Part shown: piece by piece, positions 14,182 to 25,527 of the stretch
Numbering within the stretch: position 1 is the stretch's first letter
Layout: each line of letters begins with the position of its first letter
Assembly (NCBI GenBank): GCA_026168455.1
Contig: CM047426.1
Location: 33,787,058 to 33,851,057 of the forward strand
Length of the DNA: 64,000 nucleotides
Direction of reading: 5' to 3'
Origin: Theocolax elegans
Taxonomy: Eukaryota; Arthropoda; Insecta; Hymenoptera; Cerocephalidae
Notes under the pieces: model-generated
Databases searched by the model: none
Told to the model about the DNA's origin: nothing
What the model saw: the letters and a program-made list of their open reading frames with translations, nothing else
Translations under genes and position numbers: made by a program

Positions 14182-17100
14182 GATATATTTTGAAAATATA
14201 TTATCAATTAAACGACTAAATTTTTTTATATATCTATATTAACTGTATTTATGAGTCTGTCCTGGACTACAGTTTCATTTCCAAGAAGTTTAAAGGAGTG
14301 GATATGTTTTATAACTATTACTTTATAAATTTGATTACACAAGTTGTGCTCTTCGTACGATATAAAGTAACTGGATGTTTCATATAATTTAGAAATTATT
14401 TGTTCGATTTAAAATATTTACGTATATAAAACGTAAAAATATGATTACAGTAGAATATTTAAATAAATAGTAACAGCAATGTTACCGGTTATTTGTTTTA
14501 ACTGGAATAATGTTTACTTGTAATACTACAAAATAAGAATTAAAAAAAATCGTTCTCATTAGAAAAGATTATTTTATTTCCAAAAATAGTGATTAGCGTC
14601 TTTAATTTTGAAAATACTGAAGAAACCATAAGCATTTCCATGCAAAGTACTTTCATAATTGAACAGTATTTTCTTCTAACATAAGATGAAACTATTGTTA
14701 CAAAAAAAAGGCATTTGAAACAAGTACCACATGCATAAAAAAAAATACACGATAAATCGACGTATATATAAGGTTGGTTACATCGTACGAAACTGCACTC
14801 TATAGTTTATTATTCTTAGTCATGAGGTATACATCTAATGGTATCCCACGATAGTGCATATTTTATAACTCGAACTTCCATCGACATCGTTCGCCACTCA
14901 TCATAGTACATCACTTGATTCATTAAAATAACTGTTGAAAAAAATGCACAACGCTTTTTTATTAAATGTTGTGTAGGTCATGTTTAGCATTCTACTCACG
15001 TTCTTTTGTGAATTTTATACACACAATTAAACGCTATCAAGCCCGATGCGCGCATATTTAGATATTTATATGTCGAATAATACGTGTATGTGTGTGTGCG
15101 CGCGCGTGCGTGTGCGTGTGTACGTTTGTGAAAACGATAATAATAGTAATGAATTACCGATGGACAGCTGCGCGAGCTCCTTTCGTCGCGGGACTCCATG
15201 TGAAGTCCCGCACCCGTCCGGGGGATGCGAGACACGTCGACCGACTGAACGTGGTGTAAGTCGTGCAATGCAAGGGCTTGGAATCTCGGATATTGCGCCG
15301 ACGCGTGCGCGCTTCCCGCGGGAACGGAAAACTGGAGCACCAGTCGGTGAGGTCGGGCCATTGATACTTTATACCGAATTCGTCAACTCATTTTCGTAAT
15401 ATTTATTATATTTCACGCTATGGGAGTTTTATTCTTTATTATTTATATAATTGTTTATTAATTCTATACCTGTCGGGTTGTCAATTAGGTACTGTCAATC
15501 TAACGCTAATGATACTGATGGAGATTATTCTATTTTTTTATATATATTCAAAGTTTCATGTTTTAGGTGCAGAACATTTTTTTCAATATTTTTAAAATTA
15601 AAATACATATAGTGACAAATCATGTTGCAAATACGAGTGTTTTCTGCACACACACACACACACACTGAATGAGTAATATAAACATAATAACAATTACAAA
15701 AATCATAAAAAACAAAGGTCCTTCGAAATGTACAAATAGTAATTACTAAGCTAATTATAAAAATTGGATGGGAAACTTGATATATACTTAGCATAATAAT
15801 CGACATACCCTAAAGAGAGATCTAAAGATTAAAAGTATTATACCTTTGCTTTTAAATTAAAGCACACACTGTAGATAGAAAACCTTCTCAAGATTATGAC
15901 ACGATTTTTGATGAATGTGTATAAAACGCGTGATATCGGTAAATTCGATAAGACTTAAGACACTGGTGCCTAATCAGTCCGCTATACCATACTATAGGGT
16001 CACTTTAAAATCGCAACAGGTATCTAACTGCCTAGTTTATGTGCTGCGCGATCCTTAACCATCGATCGTCTCCTTTTACACTTTCAAACGTATTATGTGT
16101 GTATGCAACGTTTACACACCCGCGAACTATACAATTATATCCTCCCGAACTTTTCAAGGTTCATGTACAATAACTTTGTTTTCATTGTTTATTATTACTT
16201 ATCACATTGTATTCACGTCATATTCCCTTTGTTTTTTTTCGATTTGACCAAGTGGGTTGTACAGATTTATTGCTAGTAATAACCATAAGTCAATTATTCG
16301 TAAATATCGATTTTTGTAGTTTTTTTTTAAGCTGCGCCCATCATTTGCATTTGCGTGGGGGTATAAGGGTAGATGAAACCTGCTGACCTAAAACCTTGAG
16401 TGATTTACTTATTCTTCTTTTTATAATAAAGTATTATAAGAAATATAAATATGTCCGTCATTGTTAGACAACGGTATTAACCTTTATGAGAGGTTAAAAT
16501 TCGATCGATACATCTCGTACATACTTGAATCAATTGTAAAATTTTTATTGTACTTTGGGACTATGCTTCGTTTAATCGATACTTAATCCATCGAGGAAAA
16601 TTGCGGTTAGATAAAAAATTATTTTATTTACTGGGTCAATTTTATTGATTTTTTAAAATTAAGTAGATGAAGACATTATTCTTTTTTAATGAATTAAACG
16701 TTAAAATCTATATACACATATCAAGTGAAAGTTGTATTAATATAATTTACTAAATTATTGATTGAACGGATGAAGACTTTAATGTTTGACCTAAATACTC
16801 ATTAGTAAAAAAATATTACAAATTTTTGGTTACGCGAAATTTTACATTGAAACAACAAATGCGTAGAAAGCAAGGTAAGTTGACCTAGATTGCAGGGGTC
16901 AACCTCACCACGATCCGTATTTTTTGTTCAGCTGACTTGGATCGAGTGCATAATAATGCTCAATTGTCGGATATACATTGGATAGGGGCGATTTTGAAAT
17001 TACCTTTTTGAATTAAAATGATTCTAAAAATGTCTGCATAACTCAAGTGCACTTGAATGATATAATAATACTACATAAATGAATCAAATCAAGTAGAATA

Positions 17101-18198
17101 TAAATTAACGGCTTGTCGGACCCAAGTTACAGGGATCTATATACCTTTCAACATAAGAATTATCTGGGAAATATTGATTAAAAAATCGGAGAAAATTCAT
17201 ATGGGTAGTTTAAAACAAAAACGAGGGCATGTCGGCGTTTTGATTTTTAAAAAAAAGTAAATTTGTTAATAATAATTGAATTAATAATTACAAATTTAAA
17301 AATCTAAAAAAATTTGAGTGTACTAATTAAAACATGCCTGAGGGCATGACGTTCAGGATTTTTTCAAAATTTTATTCTTTTGTTTATAAAAAAATATTAA
17401 ATATTACTATTTTTTGAGTCCTACATCCCCTTAATCGAACAGAGCAATTAGTATTATTATATACGTATATGTAAAGTGTACGACGTATTCTAAATTATTT
17501 TTAATAGTTATTAACAATTATTAATTTTATGTATAGTTATAAATAATTTTAAAATATTTTAAGAAATTGTCATCAGTAATTAAAATAATCAGGAAAAATG
17601 ATGAAAGAATTACCGAAGTAAAGTTTATCATAGAAATAATAAAGTAAACTAAATAATTATCACCTGATAATCATATTTATATAAGCAATCCGTTTAAATA
17701 TCTGTATTTATTTAAACCGTGATCCACAAACGAATAACAAAAATTTATATGTCTGTTAATAATATTAAAACGATATAAAGTCACAAAAATGAAGAAAAAT
17801 ATAAAATAAGCTAAATATAGCGACGGTCAAGCATAAAAAAATTAATTTTGAAAAAGCTGCAACTCGAATAGTTTGATTAACCTTGCTACTTGCTAGTTCT
17901 ACTATATATTTTAAATAAATATTTAGATGAAATAAAATAAATAAAATAATAGTTTACTTACGGAAAGACTTCGCTTGGGTGTATTTCCATTTTCGTTGAT
18001 GACGGGAAAGAGATCCTGATGGGCGGTTCTGTGATGGTTGCCGCGCAGACTCGCGGATCGTTTAAGTGGTGTTGGCGATGGCGATAGTCGAGGTATTCTT
18101 GATTCTAAAGATGAATTTGGTGAGCTTGTCGGAGACGTCCAACCATTGGGTGTACTAGCCGCACCGGACATCACTCGTTCACCTCCGTGACGGGCCAT
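9609..18198 (-). CDS. Coiled-coil protein with GRIP-like C-terminus (golgin-type; quick-to-court-like candidate)
   Basis: Six coding exons join with every junction in phase 0: 18198-17962, 13013-12744, 12050-11565, 11444-11208, 11113-11018 and 9818-9609, for 511 aa. Residues 1-79 are rich in Ser, Pro and Arg ([20 protein letters not shown]). Around 155-205 comes [16 protein letters not shown] running into a charged coiled coil ([20 protein letters not shown]). A Ser/Glu-rich linker follows, then a long coiled coil over about 290-442. The last 60 residues contain [20 protein letters not shown] and [18 protein letters not shown], which resemble a GRIP domain, the module that docks golgins on the trans-Golgi through Arl1. 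The usual GRIP tyrosine appears to be replaced. The likely role, vesicle tethering at the Golgi, is inferred. The insect quick-to-court coiled-coil family is a candidate, but I cannot confirm the name. Promoter and upstream 5'UTR exons were not resolved. Confidence 0.75.
9819..11017 (-). other. Intron 5 of the coiled-coil gene
   Basis: About 1.2 kb without a supported exon. Two GC-richer patches (9945-10170 and 10640-10880) share a short inverted match (AGAAACAGCCTC near 10694 and its complement near 9986), perhaps remnants of a repeat. Confidence 0.4.
12051..12743 (-). other. Intron 2 of the coiled-coil gene
   Basis: AT-rich and without coding signal; bounded by a donor at 12743 and an acceptor at 12051-12052 on the minus strand. 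Confidence 0.6.
13622..13997. mobile_element. Degenerate TTAA-type MITE, third copy (tentative)
   Basis: The left end after TTAA (13618-13621) reads GGACATTTTCGACTCAGG. The right end in reverse complement reads AGGATGTCGAATTCAAA after a TTGAA that may be a decayed TTAA. Both resemble the GGCATGTCGGACTCAAA ends of the two clearer copies. Length and AT-rich interior fit, but the ends have diverged. Confidence 0.35.
14143..14177. repeat. (TA)n microsatellite
   Basis: Uninterrupted TA dinucleotide run inside an intron. Confidence 0.95.
15087..15123. repeat. (TG)n/(CG)n microsatellite
   Basis: TGTGTGTG-CGCGCG-TGTGCGTG tract immediately beside the alternative first exon. Confidence 0.9.
15158..15361 (-). 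CDS. Alternative first coding exon of the coiled-coil gene
   Basis: The GC-rich segment has an ATG at 15361 and stays open for exactly 68 codons to a donor, TCG|GTAATT, at 15157-15158. It begins [18 protein letters not shown] and includes SRIPRTGAG. It ends in phase 0, so it can splice directly to the exon at 13013 just as the exon at 18198-17962 does. Both candidate first exons begin Met-Ala-Arg and both contain an SRIPR motif, which suggests alternative promoters or exons of shared origin. GC content far above the intronic background supports an exon or promoter island. The upstream in-frame region was not checked for a further exon, so it could instead be an internal or 5'UTR exon. Confidence 0.45.
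15648..15665. repeat. (CA)n microsatellite
   Basis: Nine CA units. Confidence 0.9.
15957..16012 (-). repeat. tRNA-like relic
   Basis: On the minus strand TAGTATGGTATAGCGG resembles a D-arm with A box. An ACTGA/CCAGT stem with a 7-base loop follows at the place of the anticodon arm, and an ATCGAATTT further on recalls a B box. Acceptor and T stems do not pair well. Probably a decayed tRNA or tRNA-derived SINE. Confidence 0.25.
17109..17430. mobile_element. TTAA-flanked MITE (piggyBac-like), copy A
   Basis: Bounded by TTAA at 17105-17108 and 17431-17434. The left end reads CGGCTTGTCGGACCCAA and the reverse complement of the right end reads GGGGATGTAGGACTCAAAA, giving imperfect terminal inverted repeats. 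The 322-bp element is AT-rich and has no coding capacity. Precise TTAA target duplication is the hallmark of piggyBac-family transposases; assignment is by that hallmark and by copy B. Confidence 0.6.
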
Positions 18199-21100
18199 AG
18201 GTATGCAACTCGATGAGCTTTATGCTTTGCTGATCATTCTACCGTCACGGTTCCGCGCTGGGTGAATTCAAATATATTACATACGTTTTATTAACGCGTA
18301 TACGTGTGTGTGTATACACACACACCCACACACATGTGTATGCATGAGTTTTATACTCTCATCCCGTTATAGAGAGCAATTCAATGTAATTATTGATGAT
18401 GGGTCATTATTATTTAATTATATTCCTTATAATTGAATGATTTGTTTAATTATAAATATAATTAGGAAAATTATTAAGATATTCAAAATTGGGATAGTAC
18501 GTAAGTTGCTATTGTTACTATTTAATTATTGTCACGGGAGTATTTTGGGTTAACGTTTATTCCCACAAGTGGCGACTAGCACGCAATTATTAGTTTTTAT
18601 TTTATTGTTGTATTCGCGTGCATTTTTAAAGTGAAGTGTCAATTTATTAAAACGTTCTTATCAAAATTGCAGGTAAAACCTGTTTTTCTCTAGTTACTAC
18701 AAGCATTTTGTAGCTACTGCAATAAACGATGTATGCATATATGATTTACCGATTCCTAAATTATTATGCTTCTATTTAATATTTAAATACATTTTAATGT
18801 TATTTTTTAATTATACATGAATTTATATGCAACATGTGTTCAGAAATACGTAATTTCAAGATTAGAAAATGTTTAATCGTTTTACCAATTTACAGTTATT
18901 TTCCGGTAAGTTGTTCAATTATATTATACAATAATTTACAGCAGGCACACGAACACGTTCAAAATTAACGATAAAATATATTATTATACGGCGATTACAT
19001 ACCCGTACTGCGGGAGTATGATAAATAAGATAATTGACAAAAAATTAGATTTTTATTGACATAAATTTATTTTTTTAATAAACAAAATATCTTATCGTAA
19101 TTTCCAGAAGTTAATGAGAAGTGAGAATTTCTGGTTTTATGGGTAAGATTGAAAATTACAAAAAATCTTTAAATGTTATGTGAAATTTGAAGAAAAGAGA
19201 ACGTCAAAAATCCAATTCTATTTTATCAACTGATTTAAAATGATTGAATGTTTATGTTGTGCGCAGTGTACATTTTTATCGGTGACAATGTTTCAACCAA
19301 ACCGGAATACACGTTTTCTCTCTCTATATTGATAATCTTTTAAGATAATGTACAACGTTAATTTCTGCGCGTGTTGGAGTTTTTCGAATACTAAAGTTCT
19401 ATGTACTTTGCATTCAATGAATACTAAATAATGAGGTTAATAAATCTTTAAGTGTACGGATGTCTATTAAAAAAGTGACAGTGCTGTAACTCCATTATAG
19501 ACACACGCGCTTAAAGAGAAATGAAAGGGCTTCTCTACATTTATACGTAATAAAAAATTTTTATCAAGATTACTTGAAAAACAATAATATCAGAATGAAG
19601 AGTACTAAGGATATACCAAGGGGTAAATTGTTTTAATCTTATGTCAAATGATTTTTTATTCGAGTTAGAGTAATTTAAGTAACCTTTCTATATCCATAAT
19701 CCATAATATCCATATAATATAAAAATAAAATTCGAGAATCTCGAAAATTGAAACTCGATCTCGAAATTATGTGAATATCTCGATCTCGATGGGCGAATTA
19801 GAAATGAGTGATGAATGTGTTGAATTTGTTATAAAAAAAGTCAGGGAATTAAAAAATGAAAAGATCGGACGCGTAGCGCGCCTTGATGATCCAGTACTAA
19901 AAATCGTTCCACTCGATTGAATAGTAGATACATAGAACCAGCTGACTATACACGTATATACTAATGATTAAAGCTTCTACCTTTCTCCAATCTCTCGACA
20001 ACAATATATGCAAACTATATTTACCACGTAATTTTCACATCCTTTGATTCTACAAGTAAAATTTACGATGAAGAAGAAAGGAATAAAATTTCTCACGAAA
20101 TCGACGTAGTCTATGTACGATGTGCACGTACGTACACGAGATCTGCTTAAAGGAACGATCGAGCAAAGTAACGTGGTACCGGCTTGATTCTAGCTGCATC
20201 ACTATGTAGAAATTTGCGCCTCGCCGCTCATTTCCTTCTTCCTGGTATAATTATATAATTTTCTAACCAAAGCGGTGGGGAAGATAATCCAAGGTGACGA
20301 ACAGCAGGTGAATGGACGCAGAAAGCGACTTTCATTTGTATTAAATGTAAAACAATTCGATAGTTTAAGTACACGATTAACATTTTTTGTCGTTAGTACT
20401 GGGTAAATAACGTCGATTTTGCAAGATCAACGTAATCATTAATATTAAAACGAGATATTAAAGAAAGATTGCGTCTCTGCAAAAAATATATACCTACAGT
20501 ATATAAAGTAATATCAAAAATATTAATTTGGATTTGGTTAAGTGTGTGCACACGTACGTATTTGCACACCCAGCTATTTTAGTTAATTAAAAAAACGGTT
20601 TTCTGGATTCCGTAATAAGGTGTACACAGTTTCATTTCATAACTATTTAATTTATAAAAATCTAATATAAGTTACAGTAATATTATAAATTATTATGATC
20701 TTTTGTATTTTACTCATCGAAAATTGAAAGTTTTTATGCTGTCACTTTTTTATTTACTTTCGATAAAACTGCATTTGATCAATGCATTACTATAATTTCG
20801 TGATACAACCAACGGTAATCAATTGATTAATAAAATTATTTTATTTATATGTACTGTCGGTATAGCAGAGTTCATCATTAAATTTAGTTGGAAAATGACA
20901 GTTATGTCATATACCATATTGATTAATAAAACCGTTAAAAATGAATACTATTTTATTAGTACTTATTTAAAATCAATTTAGAATGTTCCCTTACGAGTAC
21001 GACACGAATTGCATCCTAGCCTAGCTAGGAAAATGGGAAAAGACGGTAATCGATTGTTCGACGTTCTATTTCGAGATAGAAATGCTACGACCTCCGATTG

Positions 21101-21754
21101 CACTTATATCAAAGATTCACTTTATTACATTACGCCGAATGTTCTAATTGTATAACTTAATATTATTCTATTAATTCGATAATGTCAATTTTATTATGAT
21201 TATTTCATTCGTAATTCAAAATATTTGTATAAATAAAAATGTATATTCATCGTTTCAATAACGAAACGTTATGTTAATTTAAAAAATGTATAGTATGAAA
21301 TTTCGACGTTGTATTGTTTAATCGCTACAATTATTCGACCGATGCAAACTTTATGTCCAAGGTCGTTTTAATTAACGCGCATACTTAGTGGAAACTCAAT
21401 AGACAATGCTGCTAAAAACAAAAAATTTCCCAGGTATTTTACAATTAACTTGGTACGCTTTTAAATTAAACAAAGGAGTAATAAAATTGATAATACAAGC
21501 AGACTAAAATCAGATAATCGCGAGAGAAGAGGCAATCTGACGATATCGCGATTAAACGCACAGCTTAAATATTGTTTTTCGTCGAAGAAATGAACATTTT
21601 ATAATCCAACAATCTATTTAAAAAATAAGATGTATAACCGTGATGAGCTTGACAGGCAAGGAGCGTTTGCCAGAAACCGACAAATGAACTTTGGGAAACT
21701 GCGCGAGGCGTCACCAAATAGTCTGGCAAATGTAACGATCTTTTTTGTACTCAC

Positions 21755-21920
21755 CCGTATGTATATATAGCAAAATGGCATAAAATCCGAGGTTATCCTG
21801 GATTTGATACTCGCATATTGGTACAATGGGAAAAAACACCACGACTTCTGCCAGCCGGAACGTCGTGATAGCACTTGCTACTGCAGCTGGCGTCGAGTCA
21901 CGAGCGCGTAATATAAGCAA
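21755..21920 (-). other. Possible 5' exon with strong splice donor
   Basis: On the minus strand a GC-richer open stretch from an ATG at 21920 ends in ACGG|GTGAGTAC, a near-consensus donor at 21753-21754. It could be a 5' exon of the coiled-coil gene downstream or of an unknown transcript. The translated sequence is not recognised and I do not assert that it codes. Confidence 0.2.
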
Positions 21921-22025
21921 TTTCGTAACCTAACTTTTTCTTCCACAGTTCTGTTCTGACGGTATGCTTACAGTATATGTATGTACATGTTAACACATGG
22001 ATGCCGTCTAGCGGACTACACGCAA

Positions 22026-22029
22026 GTAT
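22026..22029. repeat. Target-site duplication GTAT, left copy
   Basis: GTAT lies directly before the left LTR and again directly after the right LTR (27421-27424). A 4-bp duplication is usual for many Ty3/gypsy elements. Confidence 0.85.
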
Positions 22030-22284
22030 TGTAAGGATTATAGCCAATGATATATATATATATATATATATAGGCGGCCTTACGAATATCCAGGTTAGGA
22101 TGAGGATGCGACCAAAGAGAGGAGACGAGAATTAACTATAACAGAAAAATCTTTTATTGTAATAAAATACAATGTGTATCGGTCTAGTGTCGACCGTGCT
22201 CTGACTCAAACGTTTTCCGTTGTACTTGGCTTTTCGTATACCCCCACTCCGCGCATGGAGGGGGAATCGCAGGATGTCCCTACA
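22030..22284 (-). repeat. 3' LTR of the Ty3/gypsy element
   Basis: Runs TGTAAGG...CCCTACA on the plus strand, with TGT/ACA termini. It contains a (TA)n run near 22050-22071 and matches 27166-27420 base for base by eye. AATAAAA-type and TTTATT signals occur inside. Confidence 0.95.
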
Positions 22285-22299
22285 CACTCCCCCCTGAGT
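22285..22299 (-). other. Polypurine tract of the Ty3/gypsy element
   Basis: On the minus strand CAGGGGGGAGTG directly precedes the 3' LTR. This is the primer position for plus-strand DNA synthesis. Confidence 0.8.
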
Positions 22300-22383
22300 G
22301 CATAGAACCGTTACAAAAAAAAGTTTTTACGCATATTTACATTATTTACACGCTAAATTACATAATACATAAAGTACAATCGT

Positions 22384-25300
22384 TTATTTAATAGTCTTTT
22401 CGTTAAAAGTAACTCTCTTTTTTGCTACATAAGTTTTGAGTTTTGGTCGTTCAACTAAAATAGATTTACTCGATACGGGGTTTGATACATTCGGTGAATG
22501 ATCGAGATCTTCCGGAATACAATACGCGGGTTTAATATTTTCTGTTGAGACGCTACGTGGAGATCCGCCTACCTCAATATTATAAACGTAATCCGAAATA
22601 CGCTCTATGACCTTATGAGGTCCGGTGTACGGCCGTTCGAGTGATCGCTTAGCACCAACGCGCAAAAAAACATGAGTACAAGTATGTAGATCCTTAAAGA
22701 AAAACGCACGCTTCTTATAACGCTGACTAATCGGTACCGGTTTAACATTTCGCATGTGCTCTCTAAATTCCTCGATAAAAGATCTTGGATTTGGTGTAAA
22801 GTCGTCCGGTAACAAGAATTCGCCCGGAACACGAAGAGTCGTACCGTATAAAAATTCCGCTGGAGATGCACCAGTGTCTAATCGCACATGAGTACGCAAA
22901 CCTAAAAGTACTGTCGATAGAACTCGAGTCCAATTATTCTTATCAGCATGGCACATAATCGCTGCCTTGAGGTTACGGTGCCAACGCTCGATGAGGCCGT
23001 TCGCAGCCGGGTGGTACGCAGTAGTACGAATACGCTGACAACCTATCAAAGACAAAAGTGCAGCGAAAAGCTGGGACTCGAATTGGGAACCTTGGTCCGT
23101 AGTCAATATCTGTGGAGCACCGTATCGGGACACCCAACAATCATAAAAAGCGCGTGAGACTGATTGTGCACTAACATCTTTTAGAGGAATAGCCTCCGCC
23201 CATCGCGTAAATCGATCAATCATGGTCAAACAGTAGCTAAAACCTTCGCTAGTCGGAAGTGGACCAACAATATCCATATGTACATGTTGAAAACGTCCAT
23301 CCGGAGCTGCAAATTGCGCTGGATGCAGTTTAACATGCCTGGATACTTTAGACTTCTGACAATCTGTACACGCTTTTGACCAACGACCTATATCACGGTG
23401 CATATCGGGCCACGCATAACGCTGACGAATAATTTTATCCGTAACTTTAGCGCTCGGATGCGCAGGACTATGGAACAGATCAAAAACACGCTTACGTAAA
23501 GGTGCAGGTATATACGGACGAAGTGATGCACCTGTTAGGTCACAGTATATACGACGATGATCTGATCCCCACTCGATACATTTAAGTGACATCGAACAGT
23601 CCGGCGATTCACGAATCCGACAAAGTTCCTCGTCTGACGCTTGAGACTCGGCGAGTTCGTTTAAATCAAACTCAACAGGTAGTCGAATTGATTCAATACG
23701 CGACAACGCATCAGCTGCAGCGTTATTGCTACCCGGTAAGTATGTGATGTTCGTCGAAAATTGCGAAATATACGCCAATTGTCTAACCTGACGCGGAGAT
23801 GCCTTATCCGACTTTTGTAAAAATGCATATTGCAAAGGTTTATGGTCGCTTGCAATACTAAAGTCACAACCCTCCAAAAAATGTTTAAAATATTTTACTG
23901 ACTCGTATATCGCAGTCAGCTCTCTATCATATACACTGTAATTTCGTTGCGCCGTATTAAATTTCCTAGAGAAAAATGCTAACGGCCTCCACGCGTTGTC
24001 TAAAAACTGCTCGAGTGTGGCGCCCATCGCATAATCGGATGCATCCGTAGTTAGCCGCGTTTCAGCTGAATCAGAGGGATGACTAAGTAGAACTGAGTTC
24101 GCGATATCGCTTTTAATTTTATCAAAAGCTTGATTAGCCTCCGGAGACCAGTCGATTACCCGTTTATCATTTTTTACTGAACCTTGCAAATAAACGTTTA
24201 ATTTTTCTTGTGTATGAGCTGCATGATGCAGACTACGACGATAGAAATTAACCAACCCTAAAAATCGCTTAAGCTCGGCGACAGTCTTGGGCTTAGGAAA
24301 AGCATTTATTGCGTTCACTTTCTCATCGGTCGGTCTACATCCGTTACCGTTAACGACATGACCCAAGAAAATCAATTCTTTTTTACCGAATTGACACTTA
24401 TCAATATTTAAGTATAATGAAAATTTGGTCAGCCGCTCTAAAACGATTCGTAAATGAGTTTCGTGCTCTTCGACAGATGCCGAGGCGATAAGGATATCAT
24501 CCAAATACGCGAAAATGAAGTCTAAATCTCCAAGAGCTTTATGGATATATCGTTGAAACGACTGCCCTGCATTTCGTAAACCAAACGTCATTACAGTGTA
24601 CTCGAACAATCCGAACGGGGTAATCACGGCTGTTTTAGCTACATCCTCTGATGCCACAGGTATCTGATAATACGCTTTTTTTAGGTCGAGCTTACTAAAA
24701 ATATTTTTACCGCGAAGATTTACAGAAAAATCGTGTAAATGGGGTATCGGGTAACGGTCGGGTACTGTTACGGCATTTAGGCGCCTATAATCTCCGCATA
24801 TACGCCACGTACCATCTTTTTTACTGACCATGTGCAACGGAGATGCCCATGGACTAGACGATGGTCGACACACGCCTGTTTCGACGAGGCGATTGAATTC
24901 GTTTTTCGCTACGCGCAGTTTGTCTAGGGGGAGACGTCGCGCGCGTTCGGCGATCGGGGGGCCCCGAGTAACAATATAATGACAGACGTCTCGAGATTTA
25001 GTGGGCAAAGACAAATTAAATGACGTTACATTTGGAAAATCGGAAACAATTTTTGAAAACCGACACGCGGGTTTAACTGTACTGATACCAGTTACCGTTG
25101 CGTCTACCAATGTACCGGTAGTACTTAAATTCGAACGTACGTCAATCAATCTGCGGCCACGTAAGTCAACCAATAATCCGAAATTTCTCAAAAAATCTGC
25201 CCCAATGATTGCATCAGGGACCGCCGCTATACAAAAGTTCCACGCGAATTCACGCTTGAGACGAAGATCTAGTATTAAACGCCTAATACCGTACGTATTT

Positions 25301-25527
25301 ATTTCTGAATCGTTCGCAGCATATAATTTCCGCGAGTTTACCTGTTTCCTCTTACTAAATCTTGCCGGAATCAATGAAACCTCGGCGCCCGTATCTACTA
25401 AAAAACGAATACCGGAATTACGGTCTTGTATAAAGAGACGTTTTGACACCATCGAACCATCCTCCACCGTCTCTATGCGGAATGGTATGTTTGGTTTTCC
25501 GACGCCGCAGGTGCTACCCAGGCACAC
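22384..25527 (-). CDS. pol: Pol polyprotein of the Ty3/gypsy element (PR-RT-RNase H-IN)
   Basis: 1047 codons from position 25527, in the -1 frame relative to gag; the frame is open back to 25533, just after an in-frame TAA. Domains in order: aspartic protease with VDTGAE at about 44-49; reverse transcriptase with [12 protein letters not shown] and the catalytic YLDD at about 340; RNase H with [10 protein letters not shown] at about 490; integrase with an HHCC zinc finger (HPSAK...CTDCQK) near 680-725; and the DDE core spread over MDIVGPLP (about 745), TDQGSQFES (about 808) and NGLIERWHR (about 845). Near the end [13 protein letters not shown] resembles the GPY/F module. All catalytic signatures are present and there is no internal stop. 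Expression probably depends on -1 frameshifting from gag. No envelope-like frame follows. Confidence 0.95.
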   Translation of the reverse strand: MCLGSTCGVGKPNIPFRIETVEDGSMVSKRLFIQDRNSGIRFLVDTGAEVSLIPARFSKRKQVNSRKLYAANDSEINTYGIRRLILDLRLKREFAWNFCIAAVPDAIIGADFLRNFGLLVDLRGRRLIDVRSNLSTTGTLVDATVTGISTVKPACRFSKIVSDFPNVTSFNLSLPTKSRDVCHYIVTRGPPIAERARRLPLDKLRVAKNEFNRLVETGVCRPSSSPWASPLHMVSKKDGTWRICGDYRRLNAVTVPDRYPIPHLHDFSVNLRGKNIFSKLDLKKAYYQIPVASEDVAKTAVITPFGLFEYTVMTFGLRNAGQSFQRYIHKALGDLDFIFAYLDDILIASASVEEHETHLRIVLERLTKFSLYLNIDKCQFGKKELIFLGHVVNGNGCRPTDEKVNAINAFPKPKTVAELKRFLGLVNFYRRSLHHAAHTQEKLNVYLQGSVKNDKRVIDWSPEANQAFDKIKSDIANSVLLSHPSDSAETRLTTDASDYAMGATLEQFLDNAWRPLAFFSRKFNTAQRNYSVYDRELTAIYESVKYFKHFLEGCDFSIASDHKPLQYAFLQKSDKASPRQVRQLAYISQFSTNITYLPGSNNAAADALSRIESIRLPVEFDLNELAESQASDEELCRIRESPDCSMSLKCIEWGSDHRRIYCDLTGASLRPYIPAPLRKRVFDLFHSPAHPSAKVTDKIIRQRYAWPDMHRDIGRWSKACTDCQKSKVSRHVKLHPAQFAAPDGRFQHVHMDIVGPLPTSEGFSYCLTMIDRFTRWAEAIPLKDVSAQSVSRAFYDCWVSRYGAPQILTTDQGSQFESQLFAALLSLIGCQRIRTTAYHPAANGLIERWHRNLKAAIMCHADKNNWTRVLSTVLLGLRTHVRLDTGASPAEFLYGTTLRVPGEFLLPDDFTPNPRSFIEEFREHMRNVKPVPISQRYKKRAFFFKDLHTCTHVFLRVGAKRSLERPYTGPHKVIERISDYVYNIEVGGSPRSVSTENIKPAYCIPEDLDHSPNVSNPVSSKSILVERPKLKTYVAKKRVTFNEKTIK

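Larger units (their letters stand above)
13014..17961 (-). other. Long first intron of the coiled-coil gene
   Basis: AT-rich intron of about 4.9 kb. It contains an alternative first exon (15158-15361), a TTAA-flanked MITE (17109-17430), a degraded relative of it (13622-13997), a tRNA-like relic near 15960 and several dinucleotide microsatellites. No further exon was identified. Confidence 0.6.
18199..22029. other. Intergenic region or 5' region of the coiled-coil gene
   Basis: Mostly AT-rich. It presumably includes the 5'UTR and promoter of the minus-strand coiled-coil gene. A CA/TG microsatellite lies at 18300-18335. A GC-richer patch at 20110-20340 and another at 21620-21960 could be promoter or 5' exon material. 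No protein-coding exon is firmly supported. Confidence 0.4.
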
